Assembly: GCA_022824145.1 (NCBI GenBank)
Contig: JAJEAY010000194.1
Span: forward strand, 1 to 64,000
Direction of reading: 5' to 3'
DNA: 64,000 nucleotides
Source: Rhodobacter sp.
Lineage (GTDB): Bacteria; Pseudomonadota; Alphaproteobacteria; Rhodobacterales; Rhodobacteraceae
In this document: positions 1-9,485 of the stretch, one piece after another
Layout of the letters: every line of letters begins with the position of its first letter
Numbering within the stretch: the stretch's first letter is position 1
Program-made: the position numbers and the translations under genes
The notes under the pieces: generated by a model
The model's input: the letters and a program-made list of their open reading frames with translations, nothing else
What the model was told of the DNA's origin: nothing
The model's database searches: none

Positions 1-120
1 TCCCGTGCGGAAACTGGCTGGAAGTCTGGGGACATCCAATCCCTGTTGCAGCCCCTTCCTTAAGGCGGTTAAAGACCGAAAGCTGAATTTTCACACAACG
101 GACAAGGCTTTGCATCCAAA

Positions 121-1767
121 ATGCCGCTGGCGGTGGTCAAACGACGGACAGGAATCCCGGCGCTGGGCGTCGCTGCCGCAACTGTCGCGGCGCTCTGCGC
201 AATGCCCTATCTGGCGGTGCTGCTCGCAGCGTTCCAAGGCACTACGGAAACCCTGACCCATCTGGCCGACACAGTTCTGGCTAGATACACGGCCACGACG
301 CTGGTTCTGGTGATGACTGTCGGCGCGGCCACATTCACCATAGGCGTAAGCGCCGCATGGCTGGTGGTCATGACGGAATTTCCCGGGCGAAGGCTCCTCG
401 AGGTGGCATTGGTCATTCCAATGGCGTTTCCTCCTTATGTGCTGGCCTACGCCTACACGCATCTGCTTGACCATCCCGGAATCGTGCAGGCAACCCTGCG
501 CGCAGCAATGGATTGGGGTCCGCGCGACTACTGGTTTCCGGAGATCCGAAGCCTGGGCGGCGCCGCGGCCATGCTTACGCTCGTGCTCTATCCATATGTC
601 TACTTGCTGGCGCGCGCAGGCTTCATCGGACAGGGAGCGGCCGCTTTCCTAACCGCCAGGTCACTCGGCCGCGGATCGGTACGGTCGTTCACTTCGGTGT
701 CATTGCCAATGGCACGACCCGCAGTTGCGGCCGGAGTTCTCCTGGTGTCCATGGAAACGATCGCCGATTTCGGAACAGTCAGTTATTTCGGCGTGCAGAC
801 TTTCGCGACGGGCATCTATTCCAGCTGGTTTTCCATGGCCGACAGGGCGGCCGCGGCCCAGCTTGCGTTGGGTTTACTTGCGTTCGCCCTGTGCCTTGCG
901 CTGCTGGAACGGCTGAACCGCGGAGCGGCGCAATACCATTCCGGGCAACGACAGGGCACCGTGGCACGGATCGAACTGCCTGGCGGAAAGCGCTGGGCTG
1001 CGACTGCGTTCTGCATTGTGCCAGCGGCGTTGGGCGCACTGATTCCTGCTATCGGTCTGGCAGCGATGGCACTGGGATCCGAACAGGACATTCTAAGCGG
1101 GCGCTACATTGGCTTCATCCGCAATTCGCTGACCGTCGCAGGTGTCGGCGCAGCGGTTACAGTCGCCGCAGCAGTGGCGCTGGGAACATTTCAGAGGATC
1201 TGTCCCGGACGCTTCAGCCTGTCGGCGCTCCTGATCTCCAGGATGGGATATGCGGTGCCCGGCGGCGTGATCGCTGTAGGCCTGATGGTGCCGCTAGCGG
1301 CGTTGGACAACTCGCTTGACGCATTCATGCGCGAGCGGTTCGGCGTGTCTACCGGCCTGCTGCTAACTGGATCCATCTGGGTCTTGGTTACGGCTTACAT
1401 GATCCGTTTTCTGGCTGCGGCTGTCGGCGCTTTCGAAGGCGGAATGGCATCGGTCAGCCCGAACATGGACGCCGCAAGCCGCGTGCTCGGACGCGGACCC
1501 TACGGCACGATCAGACATGTTCATGTGCCCATACTTGCACCAAGTCTCTTTACCGCGGGGCTGATTGTATTTGTGGACATCATGAAAGAACTGCCCGCAA
1601 CCCTGATCATGCGGCCGTTTAACTTCGACACGCTGGCGGTTCAGGCGTTTCGCCTTGCATCGGACGAGCGGCTCGAAGGCGCAGCAGTTCCAAGTCTCGT
1701 TCTGGCTGCGATTGGATTGGTGCCGGTTATACTGTTGTGCAGGAACATGGCACGGCGCACGACCTGA
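121..1767 (+). CDS. fbpB: Ferric-iron ABC transporter permease
   Basis: Inner-membrane permease of an FbpABC/SfuABC-type Fe(III) importer. The 548-residue length and the many hydrophobic segments in two similar halves fit this family, in which two permease domains are fused. Each half carries an EAA-like loop: around residues 180-200 (ARSLGRGSVRSF then PMARPAV) and around 440-465 (AASRVLGRGPYGTIRHVHVP). It converges on a ferric-binding protein gene that ends at 1952, so permease and binding protein are not co-transcribed, which is unusual for fbp loci. No ATPase gene is in the window; it may lie upstream of base 1. The ATG at 121 has only a weak upstream AAGG, so the start is moderately sure. 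Confidence 0.85.
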   Translation: MPLAVVKRRTGIPALGVAAATVAALCAMPYLAVLLAAFQGTTETLTHLADTVLARYTATTLVLVMTVGAATFTIGVSAAWLVVMTEFPGRRLLEVALVIPMAFPPYVLAYAYTHLLDHPGIVQATLRAAMDWGPRDYWFPEIRSLGGAAAMLTLVLYPYVYLLARAGFIGQGAAAFLTARSLGRGSVRSFTSVSLPMARPAVAAGVLLVSMETIADFGTVSYFGVQTFATGIYSSWFSMADRAAAAQLALGLLAFALCLALLERLNRGAAQYHSGQRQGTVARIELPGGKRWAATAFCIVPAALGALIPAIGLAAMALGSEQDILSGRYIGFIRNSLTVAGVGAAVTVAAAVALGTFQRICPGRFSLSALLISRMGYAVPGGVIAVGLMVPLAALDNSLDAFMRERFGVSTGLLLTGSIWVLVTAYMIRFLAAAVGAFEGGMASVSPNMDAASRVLGRGPYGTIRHVHVPILAPSLFTAGLIVFVDIMKELPATLIMRPFNFDTLAVQAFRLASDERLEGAAVPSLVLAAIGLVPVILLCRNMARRTT

Positions 1768-1898
1768 GCATCTGCAACGCGCAGCAGCCCCAAGTTCATT
1801 CAACCGTCAATGCTCTTCAATGCGCTGCTGTCAACACCCTTCTGCCGCGCACTTCGAAACTTCCAGATTAACGCCATCAGGGCAGGATGGCGGTCAGC

Positions 1899-1933
1899 CA
1901 GTTCCCGGCCCGTCTTCAACGGGCCGGGAACTG
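1899..1933. terminator. 15-bp perfect hairpin between convergent genes
   Basis: Arms 1899-1913 and 1919-1933 are exact reverse complements around a 5-nt CTTCA loop. It lies in the 184-bp gap between the convergent iron permease and ferric-binding protein genes, where a bidirectional terminator is expected. No clear T-tract follows on either side, so it could instead be an mRNA-stabilising hairpin. Confidence 0.6.
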
Positions 1934-1951
1934 ACGAAGGATATGGGAAGA

Positions 1952-2965
1952 TCACTCCCAACCCACCTCATTGTAAATCCGCTGGGCGGCTGGAACATTT
2001 TCGGCTACTTCGCTGAGATTCACGTCGTCGCCCCTGAACTCTCCCAGCGCCGCGATGGATGCCGCAACATCAACGCCGTCGACAACCGGATATTCGTCGT
2101 TGCCCGCCGAAAAATACGCCTGCGCACTGTCGCTCGCGAGGTATTCCAGGAACTTAACTGCATTGTCCCGGTTGGGAGCATGCCGCGCGACGCCGCCTCC
2201 GGAGACATTGACATGCGCACCGTTGCCGTCTTTGTCAGGAAAGACCCAGCCAATCATGTCGCGGCCTTCGGAAAGCCCCCGGACATCGGTTCGGATCGAT
2301 CGCGCGAAGTAATAGGTGTTGGATACGGCGATGTCACATTCGCCGGAGACGATGCCGCGCAGCTGGTCGGTGTCACCTCCCTGCGGATCACGGGCAAAAT
2401 TATCCAAAACGGCAGCCGCCCATTCCTTCCCTGCATCTTCTCCTTGGTGCGTAATTATCGCGGCAAGCAGCGTCTGCATATAGACATTGGTTGACGAACG
2501 GATGCAGATCCTCCCTTTGTACTCTGGTGACGCCAGGTCAGCGTAGGTCTGGGGCGGATTGGACACATCGTTCCGGTCGTAGAAAATGATGCGGGCACGG
2601 GTCGAGAATCCGAACCACTCATTGTCAGCATCCTGTAGATGGGCGGGAATTCGGGTCTCCAGCGCTTCGCTCTCAATCGACGCCAGCAGCTCCGCTGCCT
2701 TTGCCCGGGCGAGCCGGGTAGCATCGACGGTCAGCAGGACATCGGCCGGAGAGTTAACGCCCTCGGCCTCCATCCGCGCGATCAGCTCGTCGGCCTTTCC
2801 CTCGATTCGGTTGACGGTGATTCCGGTCATTTCCTCAAATTCGGAATACAGGCGCTCATCTGTGTCATAGTGACGGGAGGAATACAGGTTCACTTCTTGC
2901 GCAACCGCAGTGGTACAGAGGATTGAGAAGGCCGCCAGCGCGGGAATGACAGGTTTGGCAAACAT
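1952..2965 (-). CDS. fbpA: Ferric-iron ABC transporter substrate-binding protein
   Basis: Periplasmic Fe(III)-binding protein of the FbpA/FutA family, about 337 residues. The ATG at 2965 follows a good AAGGAA ribosome site and opens a signal peptide ending AVA/QE near residue 22; an upstream in-frame ATG at 3043 would put a non-signal extension in front of it. Family hallmarks are the mature N-terminus VNLYSSRHYDTDE and the tyrosine pair in SNTYYFARS, which contributes iron ligands in this family. A TGA-N9-TCA element 73 bp upstream suggests control by an iron regulator. It works with the permease encoded convergently at 121-1767. Confidence 0.9.
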   Translation of the reverse strand: MFAKPVIPALAAFSILCTTAVAQEVNLYSSRHYDTDERLYSEFEEMTGITVNRIEGKADELIARMEAEGVNSPADVLLTVDATRLARAKAAELLASIESEALETRIPAHLQDADNEWFGFSTRARIIFYDRNDVSNPPQTYADLASPEYKGRICIRSSTNVYMQTLLAAIITHQGEDAGKEWAAAVLDNFARDPQGGDTDQLRGIVSGECDIAVSNTYYFARSIRTDVRGLSEGRDMIGWVFPDKDGNGAHVNVSGGGVARHAPNRDNAVKFLEYLASDSAQAYFSAGNDEYPVVDGVDVAASIAALGEFRGDDVNLSEVAENVPAAQRIYNEVGWE

Positions 2966-3037
2966 CGGTGGTTCCTTTCCATTAAATCCGAGTGAAACAG
3001 TCAGGAACATAGATCTTCGGGACTTGCAAGGAAAAGC

Positions 3038-3052
3038 TGACAAAAAAAGTCA
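3038..3052 (-). promoter_or_regulatory. Iron-Rhodo-box-like site upstream of fbpA
   Basis: The sequence reads TGA, nine bases (CAAAAAAAG), TCA. TGA-N9-TCA is the palindromic core described for RirA-type iron regulators in Rhizobiales and Rhodobacterales. It sits 73 bp upstream of the ferric-binding protein start inside an AT-rich stretch, where a promoter would be. Repression under iron sufficiency is inferred. Confidence 0.55.
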
Positions 3053-3711
3053 ACTTTTTGCCTCAGTGTGAATGAGGTTGTGGTTCCAGCACTGAATGCC
3101 TCTTCCGGCATGGATTTTGGCAGCCGTAAGTCTACTGTTCGCCCCTGGCTTTCCGTTCCATCAAGCCTGGTTATCGGTGCGGTCGTTTCCGCATCCCAAC
3201 CCGCGTGATGCAATGCCAAGCAGCTGCACCTATGTATCGCCCGACGCCGATCCTTCCTTTGTGCGCGCTGCCCCAAGGCAGGAAGCAATCATTGGGTCAC
3301 GACCCAGTAACTGAACGCCACTTTGGCCCCCTCCGCTTGTCGATGCCGACTCCCTGAACATATGAGAACATAGGAGAACATAGGAGAACATAGAAGGGCC
3401 CGTGTCTGCATGGTAAGGCGCTCCGGTGCGCAGCCGTCAGATCCGGCTATCAAGGCCAGCGGCCAAAGCCCAACCAGAACAGTCAGCGGCGCCCGGGATG
3501 TGCCGCTGGCCGGACCCACCCGACACCGCAGCGTCAGCGGCGCCCGAAGCGGCCTCGGTCACCACCTGCACATCCAATCACTCCTGAGCCATCAAACAGC
3601 GGTTGAGAGGCGGTGACTGTCGAGGCGCGGGCGCGCACGTGTCCGGTCGCACGGCCCCATGGAAAGGAAATTGGGCCGAAGCAGGAAACAACCATGCAAT
3701 AGAGGAGGCCT
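3053..3711. other. Gene-free stretch between fbpA and ettA
   Basis: I see no credible coding region here. It contains the fbpA promoter side at its left and a 10-bp tandem repeat at 3364-3393. Short open frames lack ribosome sites and resemble no family I know. Confidence 0.6.
3364..3393 (+). repeat. Tandem repeat, 10-bp unit x3
   Basis: Three exact head-to-tail copies of GAGAACATAG, in non-coding DNA. It may be a variable-number repeat or clustered regulatory half-sites; the sequence does not tell which. Confidence 0.8.
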
Positions 3712-5367
3712 TCAGCGAACAAACCGTTTGTACTTCAACCGCTTCGGAACGATCGCGTCCGAACCTAGCCGACGCTTTCTGTCCGCCTCGTAATCCTCGA
3801 AATTTCCCTCGAACCATTCCACATGCGCCTCCCCTTCAAACGCAAGGATATGCGTGCAGATACGGTCAAGGAAAAACCGGTCGTGGCTGATGACCACCGC
3901 ACAGCCCGCGAAATCGACCAATGCATCCTCCAATGCGCGGAGTGTCTCCACGTCAAGGTCATTGGTCGGCTCATCAAGAAGCAGAACGTTTCCGCCTGAC
4001 CGAAGGAGACTGGCCATGTGAACCCGATTGCGCTCGCCGCCGGACAGCAGGCCAACTTTTTTCTGCTGGTCGCTCCCTTTGAAGTTGAAAGCTGAGCAGT
4101 AGGCCCGGGAATTCAGTTCGGCATCACCGAGATGGATGATCTCGGCGCCACCGGAAATCTCCTCCCATACGGTGTGCTGGCCCTCCAGTGCGTCGCGGGA
4201 CTGATCAACGTAAGAAAGCTGAACGGTGTCGCCGAATTCAATCGAGCCGCTGTCGGGCGACTCCTGCCCCGAAAGCATGCGGAACAGAGTTGTCTTTCCC
4301 GCTCCATTGGGACCGATGACGCCCACGATTCCACCCGCAGGAAGCGAGAACGACAGTCCTTCGATCAACTGCCTGTCGCCAATATGCTTCGATAGATCAT
4401 TAACCTCGACCACCTTTGAACCAAGCCGGGGGCCATTCGGAATTATGATCTGGGCACGGGCAAGCTTTTCGCGCTCCGACTGCTGCGCAAGTTCTTCGTA
4501 GGAATTGATTCGAGCCTTCTGCTTGGCCTGCCTGGCCCGGGGGCTCTGGCGAATCCATTCCAGTTCGCGCTCGAGTGTACGCTGCCTTGTCCTGTCCTCC
4601 CTGGCTTCCTGCTGGAGGCGTTCGGCTTTCTGTTCAAGCCAGGACGAATAGTTGCCCTCATAAGGAATTCCACGTCCCCTATCCAGCTCAAGTATCCAAC
4701 CGGTGATGTCGTCAAGGAAGTACCGGTCATGGGTAACGATCAGTATTGTGCCGGGATACTTGATCAGATGGGCCTGCAGCCAGGCGACGGTCTCCGCGTC
4801 GAGGTGGTTCGTCGGCTCGTCCAGCAGCAGCATGTCCGGCTGTTCAAGCAAAAGCCGGCACAGCGCGACCCTTCGTGTCTCGCCGCCTGAAAGGGACTCA
4901 ACCAAGGCATCGTCAGGCGGGCAGCGAAGCGCTTCCATGCTGACATCCACCTGTGCCTCGAGGTCCCAGAGATTGCTGGCATCGATTTCGTCCTGCAGCC
5001 GAGCCATTTCATCCGCTGTTTCATCGGAATAGTTCATCGCCAGTTCGTTGAACCGGTCGAGCGTCGCCTTTTTCCCGGCGACACCGAGAAGGACGTTCTC
5101 GCGCACGGTGAGGCTGCCGTCGAGTTCAGGTTCCTGAGGCAGGTAGCCGACACGAATGCCCTGCGCCGCCCATGCTTCGCCCGAATGATCTTTGTCGAGA
5201 CCCGCCATGATGCGCAGAAGAGTGGACTTTCCCGCGCCGTTCACCCCGACAACGCCGATCTTGACGCCTGGGAGGAAGCTAAGGCGGATGTCCTCGAAAC
5301 ATTTTTTGCCGCCTGGATAGGTCTTTGAGACACCATCCATATGATAAACGAACTGCCTTGAAGACAT
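3712..5367 (-). CDS. ettA: Energy-dependent translational throttle protein EttA (ABC-F)
   Basis: Cytoplasmic ABC-F ATPase that acts at the ribosomal E site and gates entry into elongation according to ATP/ADP. The 551 residues match E. coli EttA (555) closely along the length. First Walker A GVNGAGKST is at residues 41-49, with signature LSGGETRRVA and Walker B LLLDEPTNHLD. The second domain has GPNGAGKTT, LSGGERNRVH and LLLDEPTNDLD, and the protein ends KRLKYKRFVR. The linker is rich in charged residues. The start at 5367 (MSSRQFVYHMDGVSK) has a GAGG site six bases upstream and aligns with the family N-terminus; the frame is open upstream to 5589 but that part does not look like EttA. Confidence 0.96.
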   Translation of the reverse strand: MSSRQFVYHMDGVSKTYPGGKKCFEDIRLSFLPGVKIGVVGVNGAGKSTLLRIMAGLDKDHSGEAWAAQGIRVGYLPQEPELDGSLTVRENVLLGVAGKKATLDRFNELAMNYSDETADEMARLQDEIDASNLWDLEAQVDVSMEALRCPPDDALVESLSGGETRRVALCRLLLEQPDMLLLDEPTNHLDAETVAWLQAHLIKYPGTILIVTHDRYFLDDITGWILELDRGRGIPYEGNYSSWLEQKAERLQQEAREDRTRQRTLERELEWIRQSPRARQAKQKARINSYEELAQQSEREKLARAQIIIPNGPRLGSKVVEVNDLSKHIGDRQLIEGLSFSLPAGGIVGVIGPNGAGKTTLFRMLSGQESPDSGSIEFGDTVQLSYVDQSRDALEGQHTVWEEISGGAEIIHLGDAELNSRAYCSAFNFKGSDQQKKVGLLSGGERNRVHMASLLRSGGNVLLLDEPTNDLDVETLRALEDALVDFAGCAVVISHDRFFLDRICTHILAFEGEAHVEWFEGNFEDYEADRKRRLGSDAIVPKRLKYKRFVR

Positions 5368-5722
5368 CGGTTGCCTCATGTTTCCGGTCGCGAAGCGTCT
5401 AGCCGTTTTGGAAATGGTCGGCAACGGCCGCTTTTTCAGCTTTCCGCACTTCAGCCAAAGTCCGGGCTGGCGCCGCCGCTCAAAATGCGGGAAACGGAGC
5501 GCTGTCACAGACCTTTGATCACTGCCTTTTCCGCTTGGCGAAACCGGACATTTCCGATGGTGCAGCGCTTTTTCGAAAACGAGTCTCATGGATGGGATTC
5601 GTTCCCGCTTCCGGGACGATGGATGCCGGTGACCTGCAGCTTGAAGCGGGCGGCTGGATTGGCAATGGCGGATGGAGACCTATGGAAAACGATAACCGCT
5701 GTTAACCGCATGCATCGATTGA
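5368..5722. other. Divergent intergenic region ettA / nadD
   Basis: About 355 bases that must hold promoters for both divergent genes. I see no RNA gene or clear operator. Confidence 0.5.
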
Positions 5723-6400
5723 GTGCGATTGACGAGTTTGAACATTGACGGCATTGATTTAAGCGACATGCGCAGGCGCACTCAAATTTCAGTATCAGGG
5801 CTACCTGCTGTACGGGCCGGCCAGACCGTCGGCTTGCTGGGCGGATCGTTCGACCCGCCTCACGCAGGTCACGTACATGTTACGCGCGAGGCGCTGAAGC
5901 GCTTCGGACTGGACAGAGTCTGGTGGCTGGTCTCGCCCGGAAATCCATTGAAAAACGAGGGACCGGCACCGCTCGGACTTCGAATGGATGCGGCCCGCGG
6001 GATCATTCAGCACCCCAAGGTCGTGATCAGCGACATCGAGTCTCAAGCCGGCACAAGATACACCGCCGAGACCCTGGCAATGCTCAATGCCAGGTTTCCC
6101 GGCGTGCGTTTCATCTGGTTGATGGGAGCGGACAACCTTGCGCTGTTCCACCATTGGGAGCGGTGGCATCAGATATTCCGGACGGTTCCGGTCGGGGTCG
6201 TCGCCCGTCCGATTGACGTCACCGCCGCCCGCCATTCCAAAGCGGCCAATACATTTTCCTTTGCTCGTCTGGGGAACCGACAGTCCCATCTTTTGCCGAA
6301 GGCGTCCGCCCCAGCGTGGTGTCTTGTGAATGTACCGATGCTGGATCTGTCTTCGAGCGCGATTCGTGCCAGCGGCAAATGGATCGGAAAGGCATGCTGA
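5723..6400 (+). CDS. nadD: Nicotinate-nucleotide adenylyltransferase
   Basis: Makes nicotinate adenine dinucleotide from nicotinate mononucleotide and ATP in NAD synthesis. Visible motifs are the nucleotidyltransferase [10 protein letters not shown] at residues 41-50, [13 protein letters not shown] in the middle, and LSSSAIRAS near the end in place of the usual ISST.IR. The 225 residues stop 12 after that motif; short C-termini are common in alphaproteobacterial NadD. The start is uncertain: ATG 5723 gives an extra N-terminus, and ATG 5768 (MRRRTQIS) would place the catalytic motif nearer the start. Confidence 0.93.
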   Translation: MRLTSLNIDGIDLSDMRRRTQISVSGLPAVRAGQTVGLLGGSFDPPHAGHVHVTREALKRFGLDRVWWLVSPGNPLKNEGPAPLGLRMDAARGIIQHPKVVISDIESQAGTRYTAETLAMLNARFPGVRFIWLMGADNLALFHHWERWHQIFRTVPVGVVARPIDVTAARHSKAANTFSFARLGNRQSHLLPKASAPAWCLVNVPMLDLSSSAIRASGKWIGKAC

Positions 6401-6639
6401 GTCCGCCTGCCTCCGTTCGGCAAATGTAAACTGCCTGAACTGAAAGTCAGGACGCGCAGTGCCTGTGAACTGCAACCGGATGCATCAAACCGGCTTTCAG
6501 CAAGGGAATTGGCCTGCCAGCGTCCTATATCCTGTCCATGGGCACCGGATTCATCGGATCAGCAACCCCACCATGACATGACCGGGTTCATTGGATCGCC
6601 GCGACAAAATTCCCGCCGGAAACCTGCCCCAAACACTGC

Positions 6640-7674
6640 CTACACAGTAAGCTCGGACTTTTCAGCCGCAATCTCGCGATCGACTCGCAGGCGGAACTGC
6701 CTAGCACCGGCGTCAAGTCCGAGATCGATATGGGGGATCTCGGTGCGCTTCATGCCCTCATGCACCTTCTCCAGGACTGCCCGGTCCTCCTCGAAGGCCA
6801 TTCGCGCCCCATTATTCATGAATTCAGAAACTTCTCTGTTGTCAGGATCCGTGTTCCGGTGCTGAAACCAGAAATACCGGGTCCGGTCCTCATCGATCGG
6901 AGTCATGAAGTTATACGAAATGTTGACGAACGTCTCAGGCACCGGCGCCTTGCCATATCCGCCCGTACCAACCGGCGTGTAGACAGACTTGTTCAGCGCC
7001 GTCGACGGGATGCACATTTCGTAGTGCTGAAGGCGGTCGCAGTTTCCCTGAAACGGCAGGAGGTTGGCATAGTAGGGCGAGGGAGGCCTGTCCATGATCC
7101 AACGAGAGACGATGACGCCACGATCCGTTTTTTCGACACTTAGCGGCTCATCGTCTGTCCCGGCACCGGCAAACGAGGTGACATGCACCCAAGCAACATG
7201 GCTGGGATCAAGGAGATTGTCGCAGATCCAGAGGTAATTGCAGTCTATGTCCATATGACCGCCGTCCGTCATGCCCCAGCTCGGATCGTCGAAATTCTCA
7301 ATAGTGAACAGTTTGTCCGGATCCGCCCTCGCAGGATCTCCCATCCAAATCCAGAGGAACCGGTACCGGTCAATGACCGGATAGGACTTTACCTTTGCCC
7401 TTCTGGGAATGCTGTCCGGTTGGGTCGGAGCGGCGATGCAGGCGCCGCTGCGGTCAAACGTAAGACCGTGGTAGCCGCATTCCACTGCATCGCCCTTAAG
7501 GCGGCCCTCGGACAGCGGCAGCTTGCGGTGCGGACATGCGTTCTCAAGAGCTACCGGAGATCCATCTTCCTTTCTGTAAATCACAACGCGTTCGCCGAGA
7601 TAGGTCTCCGCCCGGAGCTCGCGACCGAAATCCCGGCTCCAACCGGCGACGTACCAGCAGTTTTTCACGAACAT
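6640..7674 (-). CDS. Rieske non-heme iron oxygenase, VanA-like
   Basis: Terminal oxygenase (344 residues) of the aromatic-ring-hydroxylating/demethylase superfamily, closest in layout to vanillate demethylase VanA-type enzymes. The Rieske cluster ligands are CPHR at 47-50 and CGYH at 66-69. The mononuclear iron site reads N153, D156, H159, H164 in DNLLDPSHVAWVH. It is divergent from a membrane desaturase and Rieske ferredoxin (7929-9202), and that ferredoxin could supply its electrons. No reductase gene is nearby. The substrate cannot be read from sequence. Confidence 0.88.
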   Translation of the reverse strand: MFVKNCWYVAGWSRDFGRELRAETYLGERVVIYRKEDGSPVALENACPHRKLPLSEGRLKGDAVECGYHGLTFDRSGACIAAPTQPDSIPRRAKVKSYPVIDRYRFLWIWMGDPARADPDKLFTIENFDDPSWGMTDGGHMDIDCNYLWICDNLLDPSHVAWVHVTSFAGAGTDDEPLSVEKTDRGVIVSRWIMDRPPSPYYANLLPFQGNCDRLQHYEMCIPSTALNKSVYTPVGTGGYGKAPVPETFVNISYNFMTPIDEDRTRYFWFQHRNTDPDNREVSEFMNNGARMAFEEDRAVLEKVHEGMKRTEIPHIDLGLDAGARQFRLRVDREIAAEKSELTV

Positions 7675-7928
7675 GGGCTCTCCCCCGGCTAGGCTGTGCG
7701 GTCTGCACTATGGTCATGTTACCGCCAGTCGTCCAGTGCCTGTGCGCAGCACTCCTGACACGGTCAGGCCGTCTGTTTCTTCTGGCGGCCGACGCCCAAG
7801 GGTTGAAGAATCACATTGCCGCCATAGTATACGCCCGGCGCCTTGATGGCGCAGAGCGAATGGCTTCGCTTTGCCGGCCTCCATATATTCGGAGACCGCG
7901 CCTGACCGGTCGGACCAAGGAGGAATTC

Positions 7929-8888
7929 ATGGCGAGAGCAATCATCACGCCGCTTACCCAGGTTCTGGAAGAGGGCAAACTGACACGCAAGGATCTGAGA
8001 GCGCTCATGCAAAGGTCGAACGGACCAGCGTTCAGGCGCTTGGTTCTCTGGATTGCGGTCCTGACCCTGACGTCAACACTGATCGCCCTTGCATGGGACA
8101 GCTGGCTGGTATGGCCCGCGATGTTCCTGCAGGGAATCGTAGTCGTGCATCACTTCTCGCTCCAGCATGAATGCGTTCACTACACAGTGTTCCGGACCCG
8201 TTGGATCAACGATCTCGTCGGTCAGATCTGCGGGCTGATCATCATCCTTCCGCATCGGTTTTTCCGCTACGAGCACTGTGACCACCATACCTACACCCAG
8301 CTGCATGGCGAGGATCCGGAACTGATCGAAATGCCGAAGTCAATCTGGCAGTATCTTTGGATTCTGACAGCGGCGCCTTACTGGAAATACAAGGTTTCGG
8401 AGGTCGTGCGGCATGCGTTCGGCCATCTGAACGAAGCGGAAAGGCGCTTCATTCCATCTGTCGAACACAAGTCTGTTTTCCGCGACGCACGGATGATGCT
8501 GGCGGTTTACGGCGCTCTCCTGCTTGGAATGGTCCTTTCCGGATGGTGGGCGCCGGTCTGGTACTGGTTCGTCCCTCTCCTGCTTGGCGAGCCTGTCATG
8601 CGCGTCATCCGTCTGAGCGAACATGTCGGGCGGCCGACCGTTGCCCGGATGCGCGAGAACACGCGGACCAATCTTGTGTCCGCGCCGTGGCGGTTCCTCT
8701 GCTGGAACATGAACTACCATGCTGAACACCATTACGCCCCATCGGTTCCGTTCCATGCCCTTCCCCAGCTGCACGAGCGGCTCAAAGACCATATCCATGT
8801 CGAGAAAAACGGCTATCTCGGCGCGCATTGGGACATCCTGAGACAGCTTCTTCGACGCAAGGGCGAAGAGGTTCCAGGAACCGCGTAA
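7929..8888 (+). CDS. Membrane fatty-acid desaturase / hydroxylase family protein
   Basis: Integral-membrane di-iron enzyme of 319 residues with four or so membrane segments. The three histidine boxes are HECVH (80-84), HCDHH (116-120) and HAEHH (264-268), with an extra H232. The start at 7929 has a near-perfect AAGGAGG site; the frame continues upstream but has no comparable site. It overlaps the following Rieske ferredoxin by one base (TAATG), so the ferredoxin is very probably its electron donor. Desaturation, hydroxylation and epoxidation all occur in this superfamily; the substrate is unknown. Confidence 0.88.
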   Translation: MARAIITPLTQVLEEGKLTRKDLRALMQRSNGPAFRRLVLWIAVLTLTSTLIALAWDSWLVWPAMFLQGIVVVHHFSLQHECVHYTVFRTRWINDLVGQICGLIIILPHRFFRYEHCDHHTYTQLHGEDPELIEMPKSIWQYLWILTAAPYWKYKVSEVVRHAFGHLNEAERRFIPSVEHKSVFRDARMMLAVYGALLLGMVLSGWWAPVWYWFVPLLLGEPVMRVIRLSEHVGRPTVARMRENTRTNLVSAPWRFLCWNMNYHAEHHYAPSVPFHALPQLHERLKDHIHVEKNGYLGAHWDILRQLLRRKGEEVPGTA

Positions 8889-9202
8889 TGCCTGGGAAGC
8901 AATGGCGTGACGCAATCGCCGTTGACGGGGTCGAAAGCAACTGGGTAACACGCGTTGCCGTGGGAACGCGCCAGTTCGCCATATACGACACGCCAAGCGG
9001 AATCCATGCGTCTCTTGCGGTCTGCAATCATGGCGGCGCTGACTTGTGTGACGGCTATTTCGATGGCCATGTCATCGAGTGCCCGCTTCATCAGGGGGCA
9101 TTTGACGTGCGGGACGGGAGACCCGTATGCCCGCCGGCGACGCGATCTATGCGGGTATTTGAAACCCGAATAAAGGACGGAATGGTGCAGATACTGTTTT
9201 GA
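8888..9202 (+). CDS. Rieske [2Fe-2S] ferredoxin
   Basis: Small (104-residue) Rieske-type electron carrier. Cluster ligands are C46 and H48 in CNHGGA and C65 and H68 in CPLHQG. The start codon overlaps the stop of the desaturase (TAATG), showing translational coupling. It likely feeds electrons to the desaturase and possibly to the divergent Rieske oxygenase at 6640-7674. Confidence 0.93.
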   Translation: MPGKQWRDAIAVDGVESNWVTRVAVGTRQFAIYDTPSGIHASLAVCNHGGADLCDGYFDGHVIECPLHQGAFDVRDGRPVCPPATRSMRVFETRIKDGMVQILF

Positions 9203-9485
9203 TTTTCTTCGACTTCAAGTGCACCAATGATTCTGTCGCAGGTTATTCTGCCTCGCTTCCGCAGAGAAAGGTCAGGATTCGATCCAGTTTGCTTCGGCCG
9301 CGGATCACTACAGCGGGATCCTGAATTCTCGGCAGCACGGTCATCGCGTTTCCTAAGGCGGTCTGCCGCGGGCACTCACAAGGCACTGAAAAAGAAAAAG
9401 GTATTTCATCAGGGCGGAACGCCCTCATGGCCTCTTTATTTTGAATGGCTCCTGTCACAGCCGCCTTACGCCGGAAGGCCGTGCT

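Noticed and set aside
91..474. Open frame on the minus strand inside the iron permease gene
   Set aside because: Antisense shadow of a well-supported gene; composition is not protein-like.
5379..5589. Upstream extension of ettA
   Set aside because: Not present in EttA family and the better ribosome site is at 5367.
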